From Chlamydiota bacterium (lineage in GTDB: Bacteria; Chlamydiota; Chlamydiia; Chlamydiales; JAAZZY01): 53,209 nucleotides of DNA. The stretch spans positions 1 through 53,209 of the forward strand of contig JAJACV010000040.1 in assembly GCA_022601335.1 (NCBI GenBank), read 5' to 3'. Positions within the stretch are counted from its first letter, which is position 1; each line of letters begins with the position of its first letter. Shown in pieces: positions 9,468 through 17,073 of this stretch. The translations under genes and the position numbers were made by a program. The notes under the pieces were generated by a model. That model saw only the letters and a list, made by a program, of their open reading frames with translations, had not been told where the DNA came from and did no database searches.

Positions 9468-12030
9468 TTAGAGAAGGGGGGATTTGTCCGTGGCCTGTTA
9501 GTTGCTCTGCACCGATGAGGGCAGATAGTTTAGAACCATTTTTAGCTGAATAGTCATAGAGATTCCATTGACCTGTCCAAGGTGTTGAATAGTATGCTAA
9601 AAAAACTTCCAAATGAGGCATTTTCTTTAAAAGATAAAGAATTCTCTCTTTAAAAATCTGATGTGTTTTTTGGTGAGTCGGATGCTGGTCATTTGGGTGA
9701 GGCATAAAAACAATCAGGCGATGGGTATGCTGTAAGTGCTGAATAAGGGCCTTGTCAATAATGGATCTGTCTGTTTCAGAAAAGGAGCCTTTTTCATAAA
9801 ATGGGAGGTTCAAAGATTGAACTTTAGCGCTTGGGTAAAGATAAGAAACGGCCATTTCAGATTCACAGGCCCTTATTTTTGATTTGAGAACTTTGTCTTC
9901 GACCCAATCTGTTGTAAGATCTGAAAGATCCTCTTTGTGTTGTGGGTTAAGTTCGAAATGTTGCAATGCGTCTTCAGTGCTTATTTTGGCTCTATTCCCA
10001 GATGTAGCATTTAGGACAACGAGAGGAATTTTTTCTTTTGCTAGGTGCATCATTAATCCTCCTATACCAATTTCTGAGTCATCAGGATGAGGAGAAATAG
10101 ATAAAACAAGATCTGTTTTTTTGAAGGAAAAAATGGAGTGTTTTATAAATTTGTTGTTTTTCTTTTGACTAGGTTTAATCAAAGTACTTTTTGGAAAAGG
10201 AATGAGGCGAACTATTTCTTTATCTCGCTGCAATTTAAAAAACGTATATGATTCAATATACGGAGATATATTATTCTCAATTTGAGCCATTTCCTTGACT
10301 ATCAAATCAAAATGAGAACGATTGGACTGAGTCTTATGAAAGGTTTTTAAAGCCTCTCTTTTTTTGAGTAAATGCTTTTTTGTCAGAGGTAGATGAACAT
10401 TACTTAAACTGGCTCCAATATCATAGAAAATACCTAAAACAAGCTTATTATCGAATTGTTGATTAATAAAGGATTTAAGTTCAGGCATCAATTTTAATAC
10501 AGATTGGGAGTAAGGTAATAGAATGACTTCAGGTTCAAAATTTGAAACCTGCCGGATAATAGACTCAATATTAATTTTTTTATGCAAAGTGATTTTGTTT
10601 TGATTTATTTTTAAACGCTTCCAAAAAGGATAGTGAACTTTATTACTGGTAATCCAAAGCACTTTTTTATTTTTTGGTACAGATGCATAGTTAATTTTAG
10701 AGCCCTCTTCATTTTGTCCTTTGTATAGAAGAGCACCCTTTTCCAGCTTTGGAATATCCCATAAGGTATAATGCTGAGTATTATGTTTCTGAAATGAAAG
10801 ATTGCAACAAAGCTGTTTGTTTGAAGCGTCTAAACTAAAAAGAGAATTAGCCTCTCCTAAGCCATAACTTTTTTCATCTACTAAAAAAGAGAGTTTTCCA
10901 TTATCGTAATAGCGCAATAAAGAGGAAGGAACCTCAAAAGACGCCTCTTTGCTAAAAGTGTCAAATAAGGCTCTTTTCTTTTCCAGACCACTTGCTAAGA
11001 TAATCAATCTATTAGATGAAAGAACTTCCTTAAAGCCCAGAGTTAAAGCTTTTGATGGTACTAGAGAGATATCAGAGTTGAAAAATCGGGAATTGACCTT
11101 TTTTGTGCCACTTGAAAGGGTTATCAATCTAGTCTCTGAATTTAAAGCGAGTTTGTTTTTTTCGGCTTTACTTAATGAATTTTCTCGAAAATAGGGCTCC
11201 GTTTCAAAATCATTGAAAGCAATATGTGCTGGGTGAGTTCCAATACCTGCGAAACATGTGACCCAAGAATTAGGTTTGTTTAGGTAAACTGACAATGCTT
11301 GTTGATAATTTTTTATCTCTTCTAATAAATCAGGAGCCTTTCCATTTAGCCTGTGAATGTGACAGGCTTTTGGATGAAAAATTCTGAGAGAGATGTCGTT
11401 TTCTAACTGAGTTTTTAAACTTTTTATTGAAGAAATATCATTATCATTCAGGTGTTTTTTTTCGAGATACTTAAAGAGACGATTTTTTTTTCTAAAGCGC
11501 GATACTACTGTTTCTAGAACTTCAGTCGTATTTGAATTTTGTGAATTCTCTTCAATAAGAGCTAAACTGAACTCATCTATTAATTGATTAAGCTGTAGTC
11601 GTTTCTTTGAACTAGAGCAGCTCTCAGAATCTAATTCACATAATCCAAAATATCGGAGCTTTTCATAGCTTAATTTTGGGCTTAAATGGGCGTATAAGTG
11701 CGTGTTCATATAGTAATAGTAGCTATTTGGATCTCTTGGATCTAATCCTACATACTCATCAAGGTTAAAAAAATGGCAACGAGATAAATCCAATTTACCT
11801 TCATAAAAAGAATGAACTAATTCTTTGTAGAAAGGAATAGGAGTGGAACCTGTAGGTAAAATAAAGACCGGAGTCAAATTATTTTTATGTGCATAATCCA
11901 GCTCGTTCTGAAAAACTTCTAGTGCAGCAGATCCAATATCTTGAATATTTTTTTCGATATGTATTACGATAGATTCTTTTGAAGTCAAAGTGACGTGCAT
12001 AAAAATTAAACATAAAATTAGAAATTTCAT
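9412..12030 (-). CDS. NagB-like sugar-phosphate isomerase fused to PIG-L (LmbE) deacetylase, possibly exported
   Basis: 872 residues. An N-terminal hydrophobic stretch (residues 1-16) looks like a signal peptide. Residues about 20-390 resemble glucosamine-6-phosphate deaminase: ILPTGSTPIPFY, FFNLDEYVGL with the presumed catalytic Asp at 91, and a GIG...HIAFND loop at 262-273. That loop reads GIGTHPAH instead of the usual GxGxDGH, so the Asp expected beside the catalytic His is missing. An insert of about 100 residues lies at about 140-240. Residues about 630-800 are a PIG-L type zinc N-deacetylase with PHPDD (H648, D650, D651) and HPNDQHPTH (last His 786). NagB-PIG-L fusions are known in other phyla. 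A role on an amino-sugar conjugate is likely, but the altered NagB loop argues against ordinary deaminase activity. Confidence 0.75.
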   Translation of the reverse strand: MKFLILCLIFMHVTLTSKESIVIHIEKNIQDIGSAALEVFQNELDYAHKNNLTPVFILPTGSTPIPFYKELVHSFYEGKLDLSRCHFFNLDEYVGLDPRDPNSYYYYMNTHLYAHLSPKLSYEKLRYFGLCELDSESCSSSKKRLQLNQLIDEFSLALIEENSQNSNTTEVLETVVSRFRKKNRLFKYLEKKHLNDNDISSIKSLKTQLENDISLRIFHPKACHIHRLNGKAPDLLEEIKNYQQALSVYLNKPNSWVTCFAGIGTHPAHIAFNDFETEPYFRENSLSKAEKNKLALNSETRLITLSSGTKKVNSRFFNSDISLVPSKALTLGFKEVLSSNRLIILASGLEKKRALFDTFSKEASFEVPSSLLRYYDNGKLSFLVDEKSYGLGEANSLFSLDASNKQLCCNLSFQKHNTQHYTLWDIPKLEKGALLYKGQNEEGSKINYASVPKNKKVLWITSNKVHYPFWKRLKINQNKITLHKKINIESIIRQVSNFEPEVILLPYSQSVLKLMPELKSFINQQFDNKLVLGIFYDIGASLSNVHLPLTKKHLLKKREALKTFHKTQSNRSHFDLIVKEMAQIENNISPYIESYTFFKLQRDKEIVRLIPFPKSTLIKPSQKKNNKFIKHSIFSFKKTDLVLSISPHPDDSEIGIGGLMMHLAKEKIPLVVLNATSGNRAKISTEDALQHFELNPQHKEDLSDLTTDWVEDKVLKSKIRACESEMAVSYLYPSAKVQSLNLPFYEKGSFSETDRSIIDKALIQHLQHTHRLIVFMPHPNDQHPTHQKTHQIFKERILYLLKKMPHLEVFLAYYSTPWTGQWNLYDYSAKNGSKLSALIGAEQLTGHGQIPPSLNDLGGDCARKYQVFYFNN

Positions 12031-12109
12031 TGTATACTATTTCAACCCTCATTTTGGGAAAGTAAAATAACATATTAAAATATTAAAAAAATACTTATAC
12101 GCAAACAAG

Positions 12110-12713
12110 ATGTTAAAAAAAGAAAGTTGGCTATCTAGGTGGAACATTCGATCCGATACATTTCGGTCATATTAATTTAGCCTTAGAGGCGTTAGAAAAA
12201 GCACTTTTGGATGAAATTTGGTTTTGCCCAACCTTTCTCTCTCCACATAAAGTAGACATCCCTCCAATAGATATCACGCATCGTTTGAATATGACTCAAC
12301 TGGCTATAGAGCAGGAGCCTGCTTTTAAAGTAATTTTGAACGAATCTACAGAAAAAAAAATATTTACATACAATACTCTCTTAGAACTTCAAAATGATGA
12401 AGCCAATAAAAATATTTCCTTTACGCTTCTTTTATCTGAAGATCTTTTAGAGAAATTGCATACATGGCATAACATAGACCTCCTAATAAACAAATTTGAG
12501 CTTTTTATTGCAAGTCGAAAATGTCATAAAAAATTGGATATAAGTAGTATAAGTAAATATCATCTGTCAAAGATTAAGGGCGCTATTTGCCCTATTAGGA
12601 CCCTCGAAATAAGTAGCCGAGACATTAGAGATCGATTGAAAAAAAAGCTTTGTTGCACACATCTAGTTCCAGGGAAAGTACTAGACTACATTTATGAAAA
12701 TGAGTTATATTAG
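12110..12713 (+). CDS. nadD: Nicotinate-nucleotide adenylyltransferase NadD, frame interrupted at an A7 tract near the start
   Basis: Joins nicotinate mononucleotide to AMP in NAD synthesis. The frame ending at 12713 contains the nucleotidyltransferase hallmark GGTFDPIHFGH from 12138 on, PTFLSPHK, and ISSRDIR near the end. But that frame has no usable start: a TAA lies at 12114 and only AAA AAG AAA separates it from the coding part. The ATG at 12110 is in a different frame, and reading six instead of seven As at 12115-12121 would join it as MLKKKVGYLGGTFDP. So this is an indel, a sequencing error, or a gene rescued by transcriptional slippage on the A tract. A start at TTG 12207 would delete the active site and is rejected. 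rsfS follows after 34 bases, as in many bacteria. Confidence 0.8.
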
Positions 12714-12747
12714 ATATTTAAATACTATTAAAATCAACGAGTTATAA

Positions 12748-13131
12748 ATGTTAACACCAGAACCTAGTAAATTGAATACAGATGAATCTAGGAATTTAGT
12801 TAATAAACTTTTCAGTCTTATTGAAGAGAGCTTAGGGCGCAATATTTTTGTGATTGATATCAGACGAGTATCGACACTTTGCGACTTTTGTATTATAGCA
12901 GAAGGTCGAGTCGACCGGCATGTTAGATCGATTGCTAAAAACTTAGAAGCAACTTTAAAAAAAGAAGGTATCTCACCTGTAAAAATGGAAGGATTGCAAG
13001 AAGGAAACTGGGCAATTTTAGATTATCTTAATGTCATGGTACATGTGCTAACACCTTCTTTTAGAGAAAAATATCGTTTGGAAAGATTGTGGGAAGAAGG
13101 TACGATTGTAGATCCTAAATCTGAAGAATAA
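12748..13131 (+). CDS. rsfS: Ribosomal silencing factor RsfS
   Basis: 127 residues, normal length for the RsfS/YbeB/Iojap family. It binds L14 on the large ribosomal subunit and blocks subunit joining when nutrients are limited. Conserved features are the DIR...CDFCIIAEGRVDRHV region, the GLQEGNWAILDYLNVMVHV core and the FREKYRLERLW tail. It sits between nadD and a SUI1-family gene with very short gaps, suggesting one transcript with fabF. It corresponds to ybeB (CT769) in the conserved chlamydial order. Confidence 0.95.
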   Translation: MLTPEPSKLNTDESRNLVNKLFSLIEESLGRNIFVIDIRRVSTLCDFCIIAEGRVDRHVRSIAKNLEATLKKEGISPVKMEGLQEGNWAILDYLNVMVHVLTPSFREKYRLERLWEEGTIVDPKSEE

Positions 13132-13134
13132 CGC

Positions 13135-13416
13135 ATGCCTTTTACAATTGATGGGGACTGGATTCCCAAAAATTCGAGTGAGAAAATTTCTAAAAAAATT
13201 GTTGTTCATGAACAGAAAAAAAAGGGAAAAGATGTTACCTTAGTTCAAAATGTGAACTTAGGGGAGCAAGAGCTAAAAGATTTAGTTCGTTTCTTAAAAA
13301 ATAAGTGCCACTGTGGGGGTACTTTTAAAAATGGGGTGGTTGAACTTCAAGGGAAAAAGAAGGAAGCGGTCTTAAATGCTTTAAAGGAATTCCCTAATAG
13401 TAACCTGAATTTATAA
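13135..13416 (+). CDS. SUI1/eIF1-family translation factor (YciH-like)
   Basis: 93 residues. The second half matches the SUI1 domain: a basic strand region, NLGEQELKDLVRFLKNKC, CHCGGTFKNGVVELQG and a terminal FPN-type turn. Bacterial YciH proteins are related to eIF1 and are thought to affect start-codon selection or translation under stress. The gene starts three bases after the rsfS stop and is followed by fabF after 16 bases, so it is probably co-transcribed. Confidence 0.85.
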   Translation: MPFTIDGDWIPKNSSEKISKKIVVHEQKKKGKDVTLVQNVNLGEQELKDLVRFLKNKCHCGGTFKNGVVELQGKKKEAVLNALKEFPNSNLNL

Positions 13417-13432
13417 AAGTGGAGTCAAAATT

Positions 13433-14683
13433 ATGAATAAAAAACGTATTGTAGTGACAGGAATGGGACTGGTTTCTTGTTTTGGAAGCGATGTGGATAC
13501 GTTTTATAATTCCCTACTAGAAGGTAAAAGTGGAATCAGACCTATCGACAGAGTACCTTGTGACGAAATGACGACTCGGTTTGCTGGAGATGTGCAAGAT
13601 TTTGATCCTACCCCTTACGTAGAAAAAAAACAGGTCCGAAGACTAGATCCTTACGCTCTTTATGCTATTGTTGCAGGTCGACGAGCTCTTGAAAATGCGG
13701 GACTGGTAGATGAAGAGCTAGAGAAGTTAAATAAAAACAAATGTGGTGTGTTAATCGGCTCAGGTATGGGCGGAATGCAGGTCTTCTATGAAGGTGCTGA
13801 TGCTCTTCTTAATAAAGGTTATCAACGTATTACTCCCTTTTTTGTACCCTATATTATTACTAATATTGGGGGTGCTTTACTGGCAAAAGATGTCGGATTT
13901 ATGGGGCCCAACTATTCAATCTCTACTGCCTGTGCTACCGGTAACTACAGTATTATTAATGCTGCAAATCATATACAACAAGGCCATGCAGATGTGATGG
14001 TGTGCGGGGGAGCTGAAAACGCCGTTCTTAGATTGGGAATTGCTGGATTTATTGCTTGTAAAGCACTTTCAAAACGAAATGATGAACCTCAAAAAGCTTC
14101 CAGGCCTTGGGATATCGATAGAGATGGATTTGTTATGGGGACTGGATCTGGAGTTCTTGTTCTAGAGAGCTTAGAGCACGCCCTTGCTCGAGGAGCTACT
14201 ATTTATGGAGAGTATTTGGGAGGCGGAATTTCATGTGATGCCCACCATATTACTGACCCAAGAGCAGATGGACTTGGGGTTGCTTTATGTATAGAGAATG
14301 CCATTGAAGATGCAGGTATTAAGAAAGAAGATATTAACTATATCAATGCTCACGCGACTTCTACTCCTGTAGGAGATATGGCCGAGTATAATGCTGTGAA
14401 AAAAGTTTTTGGGGACACAAGCCACATCAAAATGAATGCAACCAAGTCTATGATTGGTCACTGTTTGGGAGCGGCTGGAGGTATTGAAGCGATTGCCTCT
14501 ATTAAAGCTATTCAAACAGGGATGCTTCATCCAACAATAAACTTAGAGAATCCCGAGCCTCAGCTAGATATGGACGTAGTCCCAAATGTAGCTATTAAGC
14601 ATAAAGTAAAGGCAGCACTTTCGAATTCTTTTGGTTTTGGGGGTCACAATGCTTCAATTATTTTTGGACCTTATGAAAGCTAA
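13433..14683 (+). CDS. fabF: Beta-ketoacyl-ACP synthase II
   Basis: 416 residues, full length. It elongates acyl-ACP by condensation with malonyl-ACP in fatty acid synthesis. The catalytic triad is visible: C167 in STACATG, H307 in NAHATSTPVGD and H343 in KSMIGHCLGAAGG, with the C-terminal NSFGFGGHNAS loop. Start ATG at 13433 is preceded by a GTGGAGTC SD-like sequence. The 3' end overlaps the Nudix gene by 11 bases. It matches CT770 in the conserved order. Confidence 0.97.
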   Translation: MNKKRIVVTGMGLVSCFGSDVDTFYNSLLEGKSGIRPIDRVPCDEMTTRFAGDVQDFDPTPYVEKKQVRRLDPYALYAIVAGRRALENAGLVDEELEKLNKNKCGVLIGSGMGGMQVFYEGADALLNKGYQRITPFFVPYIITNIGGALLAKDVGFMGPNYSISTACATGNYSIINAANHIQQGHADVMVCGGAENAVLRLGIAGFIACKALSKRNDEPQKASRPWDIDRDGFVMGTGSGVLVLESLEHALARGATIYGEYLGGGISCDAHHITDPRADGLGVALCIENAIEDAGIKKEDINYINAHATSTPVGDMAEYNAVKKVFGDTSHIKMNATKSMIGHCLGAAGGIEAIASIKAIQTGMLHPTINLENPEPQLDMDVVPNVAIKHKVKAALSNSFGFGGHNASIIFGPYES

Positions 14684-15101
14684 AGAAGAGAATTGTGCAG
14701 GAGTTATTCCTCTTAGAAAATCTAAAAGCAACATTTGGGAAATCTTACTTGCTTTGCACACAAAGGGGAGCTACTGGGCTTTTCCAAAAGGTCATATAGA
14801 AGAAAATGAAAGCCCTTATTCAGCAGCAGAAAGAGAGCTTCTTGAAGAGCTAAATTTGGAAATTGATTCTCTTTATGGACACACTCCCATAAAAGAAAAC
14901 TATGAGTTTGAGAGAAATGGGGAGCTAATACATAAATTTGTAACTTACTATCCAGCTTTTGTAAAAGGGACTATTGTTATAAATGAACCGCATGAGGTCG
15001 TCGAGGCTAAATGGTTTTCGATAAACGATGCCCTAATGAAAATTACATTTGATACGACTCGAAAAGCTTTAGAGCCACTTATACAAACACTTAAAACTTA
15101 A
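14673..15101 (+). CDS. Nudix hydrolase, probable Ap4A hydrolase
   Basis: 142 residues from the ATG at 14673 (the longer frame to 14631 lies inside fabF). The Nudix box is complete: GHIEEN, E, then REL-EE, with Asn at the usual Gly position near its end. WAFPKGH before the box and the position after fabF match C. trachomatis CT771, which I recall being described as a diadenosine tetraphosphate hydrolase. It probably cleaves Ap4A or similar nucleotides. It is translationally coupled to fabF by an 11-base overlap. Confidence 0.85.
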   Translation: MKAKEENCAGVIPLRKSKSNIWEILLALHTKGSYWAFPKGHIEENESPYSAAERELLEELNLEIDSLYGHTPIKENYEFERNGELIHKFVTYYPAFVKGTIVINEPHEVVEAKWFSINDALMKITFDTTRKALEPLIQTLKT

Positions 15102-15157
15102 ATTTATTATATATTTTTGTACTTTGAAACTATAATTTCGAAAAAAAGAAGGTAAAT

Positions 15158-15688
15158 ATGTTCGCTTTAACAGCAAAAAAATCAGACATTACAGCTAAAA
15201 TTTTAACCGTTTCTGCTTGTGTCCTGTTTATGTTTGTATGTGCCAATTTTAAAATCTACGTTTCATTTTCTCCAGTAGCAATAACGATGCATACCTTTGC
15301 CGTGTTTGTTCTTGGAGCACTTTTACCTTTTAGACTCTCTCTCACTTGTTTCTTGGCCTATTTTGTCCACAGCCTTGTCGGCGCCCCTTTCATCGGTGCT
15401 CCTATTGTGTTCTTAGCAGTGGGTTATTTATTAGGCATGATTGTAGCTCTCTATCTCTTAGATAAAGCCAAAAATAAAATGCCCTTAGTTCTTACTTTGC
15501 TTTTAGCTGAAGTGTGTATACTAGGACTTGGTGTATTGCATATGCAATTTTTTCTTGGGCTTAAAAAAGCGCTTGTAGTAGGTGTGGTTCCATATATCGT
15601 GGGAGATGTTTTAAAGATTTTTGCAGCCTATGTCTTCATTAAAGCTGCTGGGAAACTGAAAGATCAGTCAAACACGACCACCGTCTAA
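15158..15688 (+). CDS. bioY: BioY biotin transporter S component (copy 1)
   Basis: 176 residues with about five or six hydrophobic helices. Features of the BioY family are the SPVAITMHTFAVFVLGALLP segment near the N-terminus, GAPFIGAPIV, and VVPYIVGDVLKI near the C-terminus. BioY binds biotin in the inner membrane, alone or with an ECF energy module; no module genes are visible here. An AAGAAGG SD precedes the ATG. It converges with and overlaps the 3' end of the FolM-like gene by 21 bases. A second, divergent BioY is at 48521. Confidence 0.85.
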   Translation: MFALTAKKSDITAKILTVSACVLFMFVCANFKIYVSFSPVAITMHTFAVFVLGALLPFRLSLTCFLAYFVHSLVGAPFIGAPIVFLAVGYLLGMIVALYLLDKAKNKMPLVLTLLLAEVCILGLGVLHMQFFLGLKKALVVGVVPYIVGDVLKIFAAYVFIKAAGKLKDQSNTTTV

Positions 15689-16381
15689 CGTTAAGACGCT
15701 TGCGTTCATATACTCATTTTCTATTAGGAAGCTCAAAGCGTGAGTTACCTCTTCGGGTTTTCCTGCTCGTTTTAATAAAATGCGTTTATTACAAATTTCA
15801 TCAAATTCTTTTTTCGGGAAACCTTCAGAAGGTAAAATCATTCCTAAAAGAAGAGAGTTTACTCTGATTTTTGGAGCAAGCTCTAAGGCCAAAACTTGCG
15901 TGGAATGGAGTAGAGCTGCTTTAGAAATGCTGTGAAGAGGGTAGTTCCTAAATGGATGAATGGCGCTGATATCACATAAATTAATAATTGTGGAACCATT
16001 AGACATCAGCTTTAAAGCTTGATGAGCACACATCAATGGAGCCAAAAGATTTACTCTCAAAGTGCTCTCAAAATCAGTGATACTTTCAAAAGGCTGATTT
16101 TCAAAAATACACGCACTATTAATTAATACATCTAATCGGCCAAATTTTTTTTTGGTAAAATCAAAGAGAGATTTTATAGAACTCAAATCCTTGAAGTCTG
16201 CTTGAAAAATTTCTGCACATCCCCCGTTTCTTTGAATTTCTTTTTGAAGAGCAACAGCACTTCTTTTGGATTGATTATAGTGTAAGATGAATTTTTTAGA
16301 GGGTAGACCTAGGCTAATGGCTCTGCCTAAACGTCTAGCTCCCCCAGTAATCAAAATAACTTTGTCTTTAAGTGAAATCAT
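15668..16381 (-). CDS. Short-chain dehydrogenase, FolM/pteridine-reductase-like
   Basis: About 237 residues from the ATG at 16381; the frame extends to a TTG at 16396. The cofactor motif is TGGARRLGRAIS, the TGxxxR form seen in FolM and pteridine reductases, which use NADPH. Then come LINSACIFE (N-S-A variant of the NNAG strand) and the active-site HSISKAALLH (the Tyr of the usual YxxxK is replaced by His, which is unusual). It overlaps folE by 14 bases, so the two are coupled. The likely role is reducing dihydromonapterin or dihydrofolate, inferred mainly from the folE neighbour. Confidence 0.75.
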   Translation of the reverse strand: MISLKDKVILITGGARRLGRAISLGLPSKKFILHYNQSKRSAVALQKEIQRNGGCAEIFQADFKDLSSIKSLFDFTKKKFGRLDVLINSACIFENQPFESITDFESTLRVNLLAPLMCAHQALKLMSNGSTIINLCDISAIHPFRNYPLHSISKAALLHSTQVLALELAPKIRVNSLLLGMILPSEGFPKKEFDEICNKRILLKRAGKPEEVTHALSFLIENEYMNASVLTLDGGRV

Positions 16382-16919
16382 GTACCTGGCTAACAAGTTG
16401 AGGTTTTAGATCTGGAGTGCCAAAAAAGCTATGAGTAACTAAAGAAGAGCCGCGAAGAGATTTTCTAGTTAAGGTAAGGCAGGTATGCCAACCTACAATC
16501 TTTACAATAAGAGCTTTTGCATCTAATTTTTCAAAAAGAGCCAAACCTATCTCACTAGAAAGATTTTCTTGGAGAGTTAGCTTTCGACTCACAGATTCTA
16601 CATATTCAAAAACTCTTCCTAAACCGAGTGTATGGAGATTCGGTAGATAAGCCACGTGTACTTCTCCGTGAAAGGGGACTAAGTGATGCTCACAAAGAGA
16701 ACAAAATGGAATATTTCGCATTACAATTATGTCTTGTGACTTATGTTGGTCCAATTCAATAGGATGGCCTAGTAGGTCATCTACAGATTTTTGGTACCCT
16801 GTGAGAAACGACTGATACATTTGAATCATACGCTCTGGAGTTCTGCGAAGACCTTTTCTGTGAGGATCCTCTCCTATTTGTTTGAAAATTGATCGCAGTG
16901 CTGTATTAAATAGTTGCAT
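16368..16919 (-). CDS. folE: GTP cyclohydrolase I
   Basis: 183 residues. It converts GTP to dihydroneopterin triphosphate, the first step of folate synthesis. The N-terminal region has RKGLRRTPERM. Zinc ligands are visible at C76 with H78/H79 (SLCEHH) and at C147 (WHTCLTL), and the LGLGRVFEYVES segment matches the family. It is slightly shorter than E. coli FolE. The downstream FolM-like reductase overlaps it. C. trachomatis, as I recall, lacks a classical FolE, so this is a more complete folate route than in that species. Confidence 0.93.
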   Translation of the reverse strand: MQLFNTALRSIFKQIGEDPHRKGLRRTPERMIQMYQSFLTGYQKSVDDLLGHPIELDQHKSQDIIVMRNIPFCSLCEHHLVPFHGEVHVAYLPNLHTLGLGRVFEYVESVSRKLTLQENLSSEIGLALFEKLDAKALIVKIVGWHTCLTLTRKSLRGSSLVTHSFFGTPDLKPQLVSQVHDFT

Positions 16920-17073
16920 ATAAGATTAATAATTCCATTAGATGCGAACACTATAATTTTTCAGAAGTTTTGAAACAACAAAATCTGATTAATAAATTCT
17001 ATTGAATATGTAATAATCTTTTGAAAAATATAGAAAATGTTGATAGAAACAATATAGAAACTAAGGGGATAGA

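Noticed and set aside
12207..12713. NadD starting at the TTG at 12207
   Set aside because: It would remove the GGTFDPIHFGH nucleotide-binding motif that is plainly encoded just upstream.
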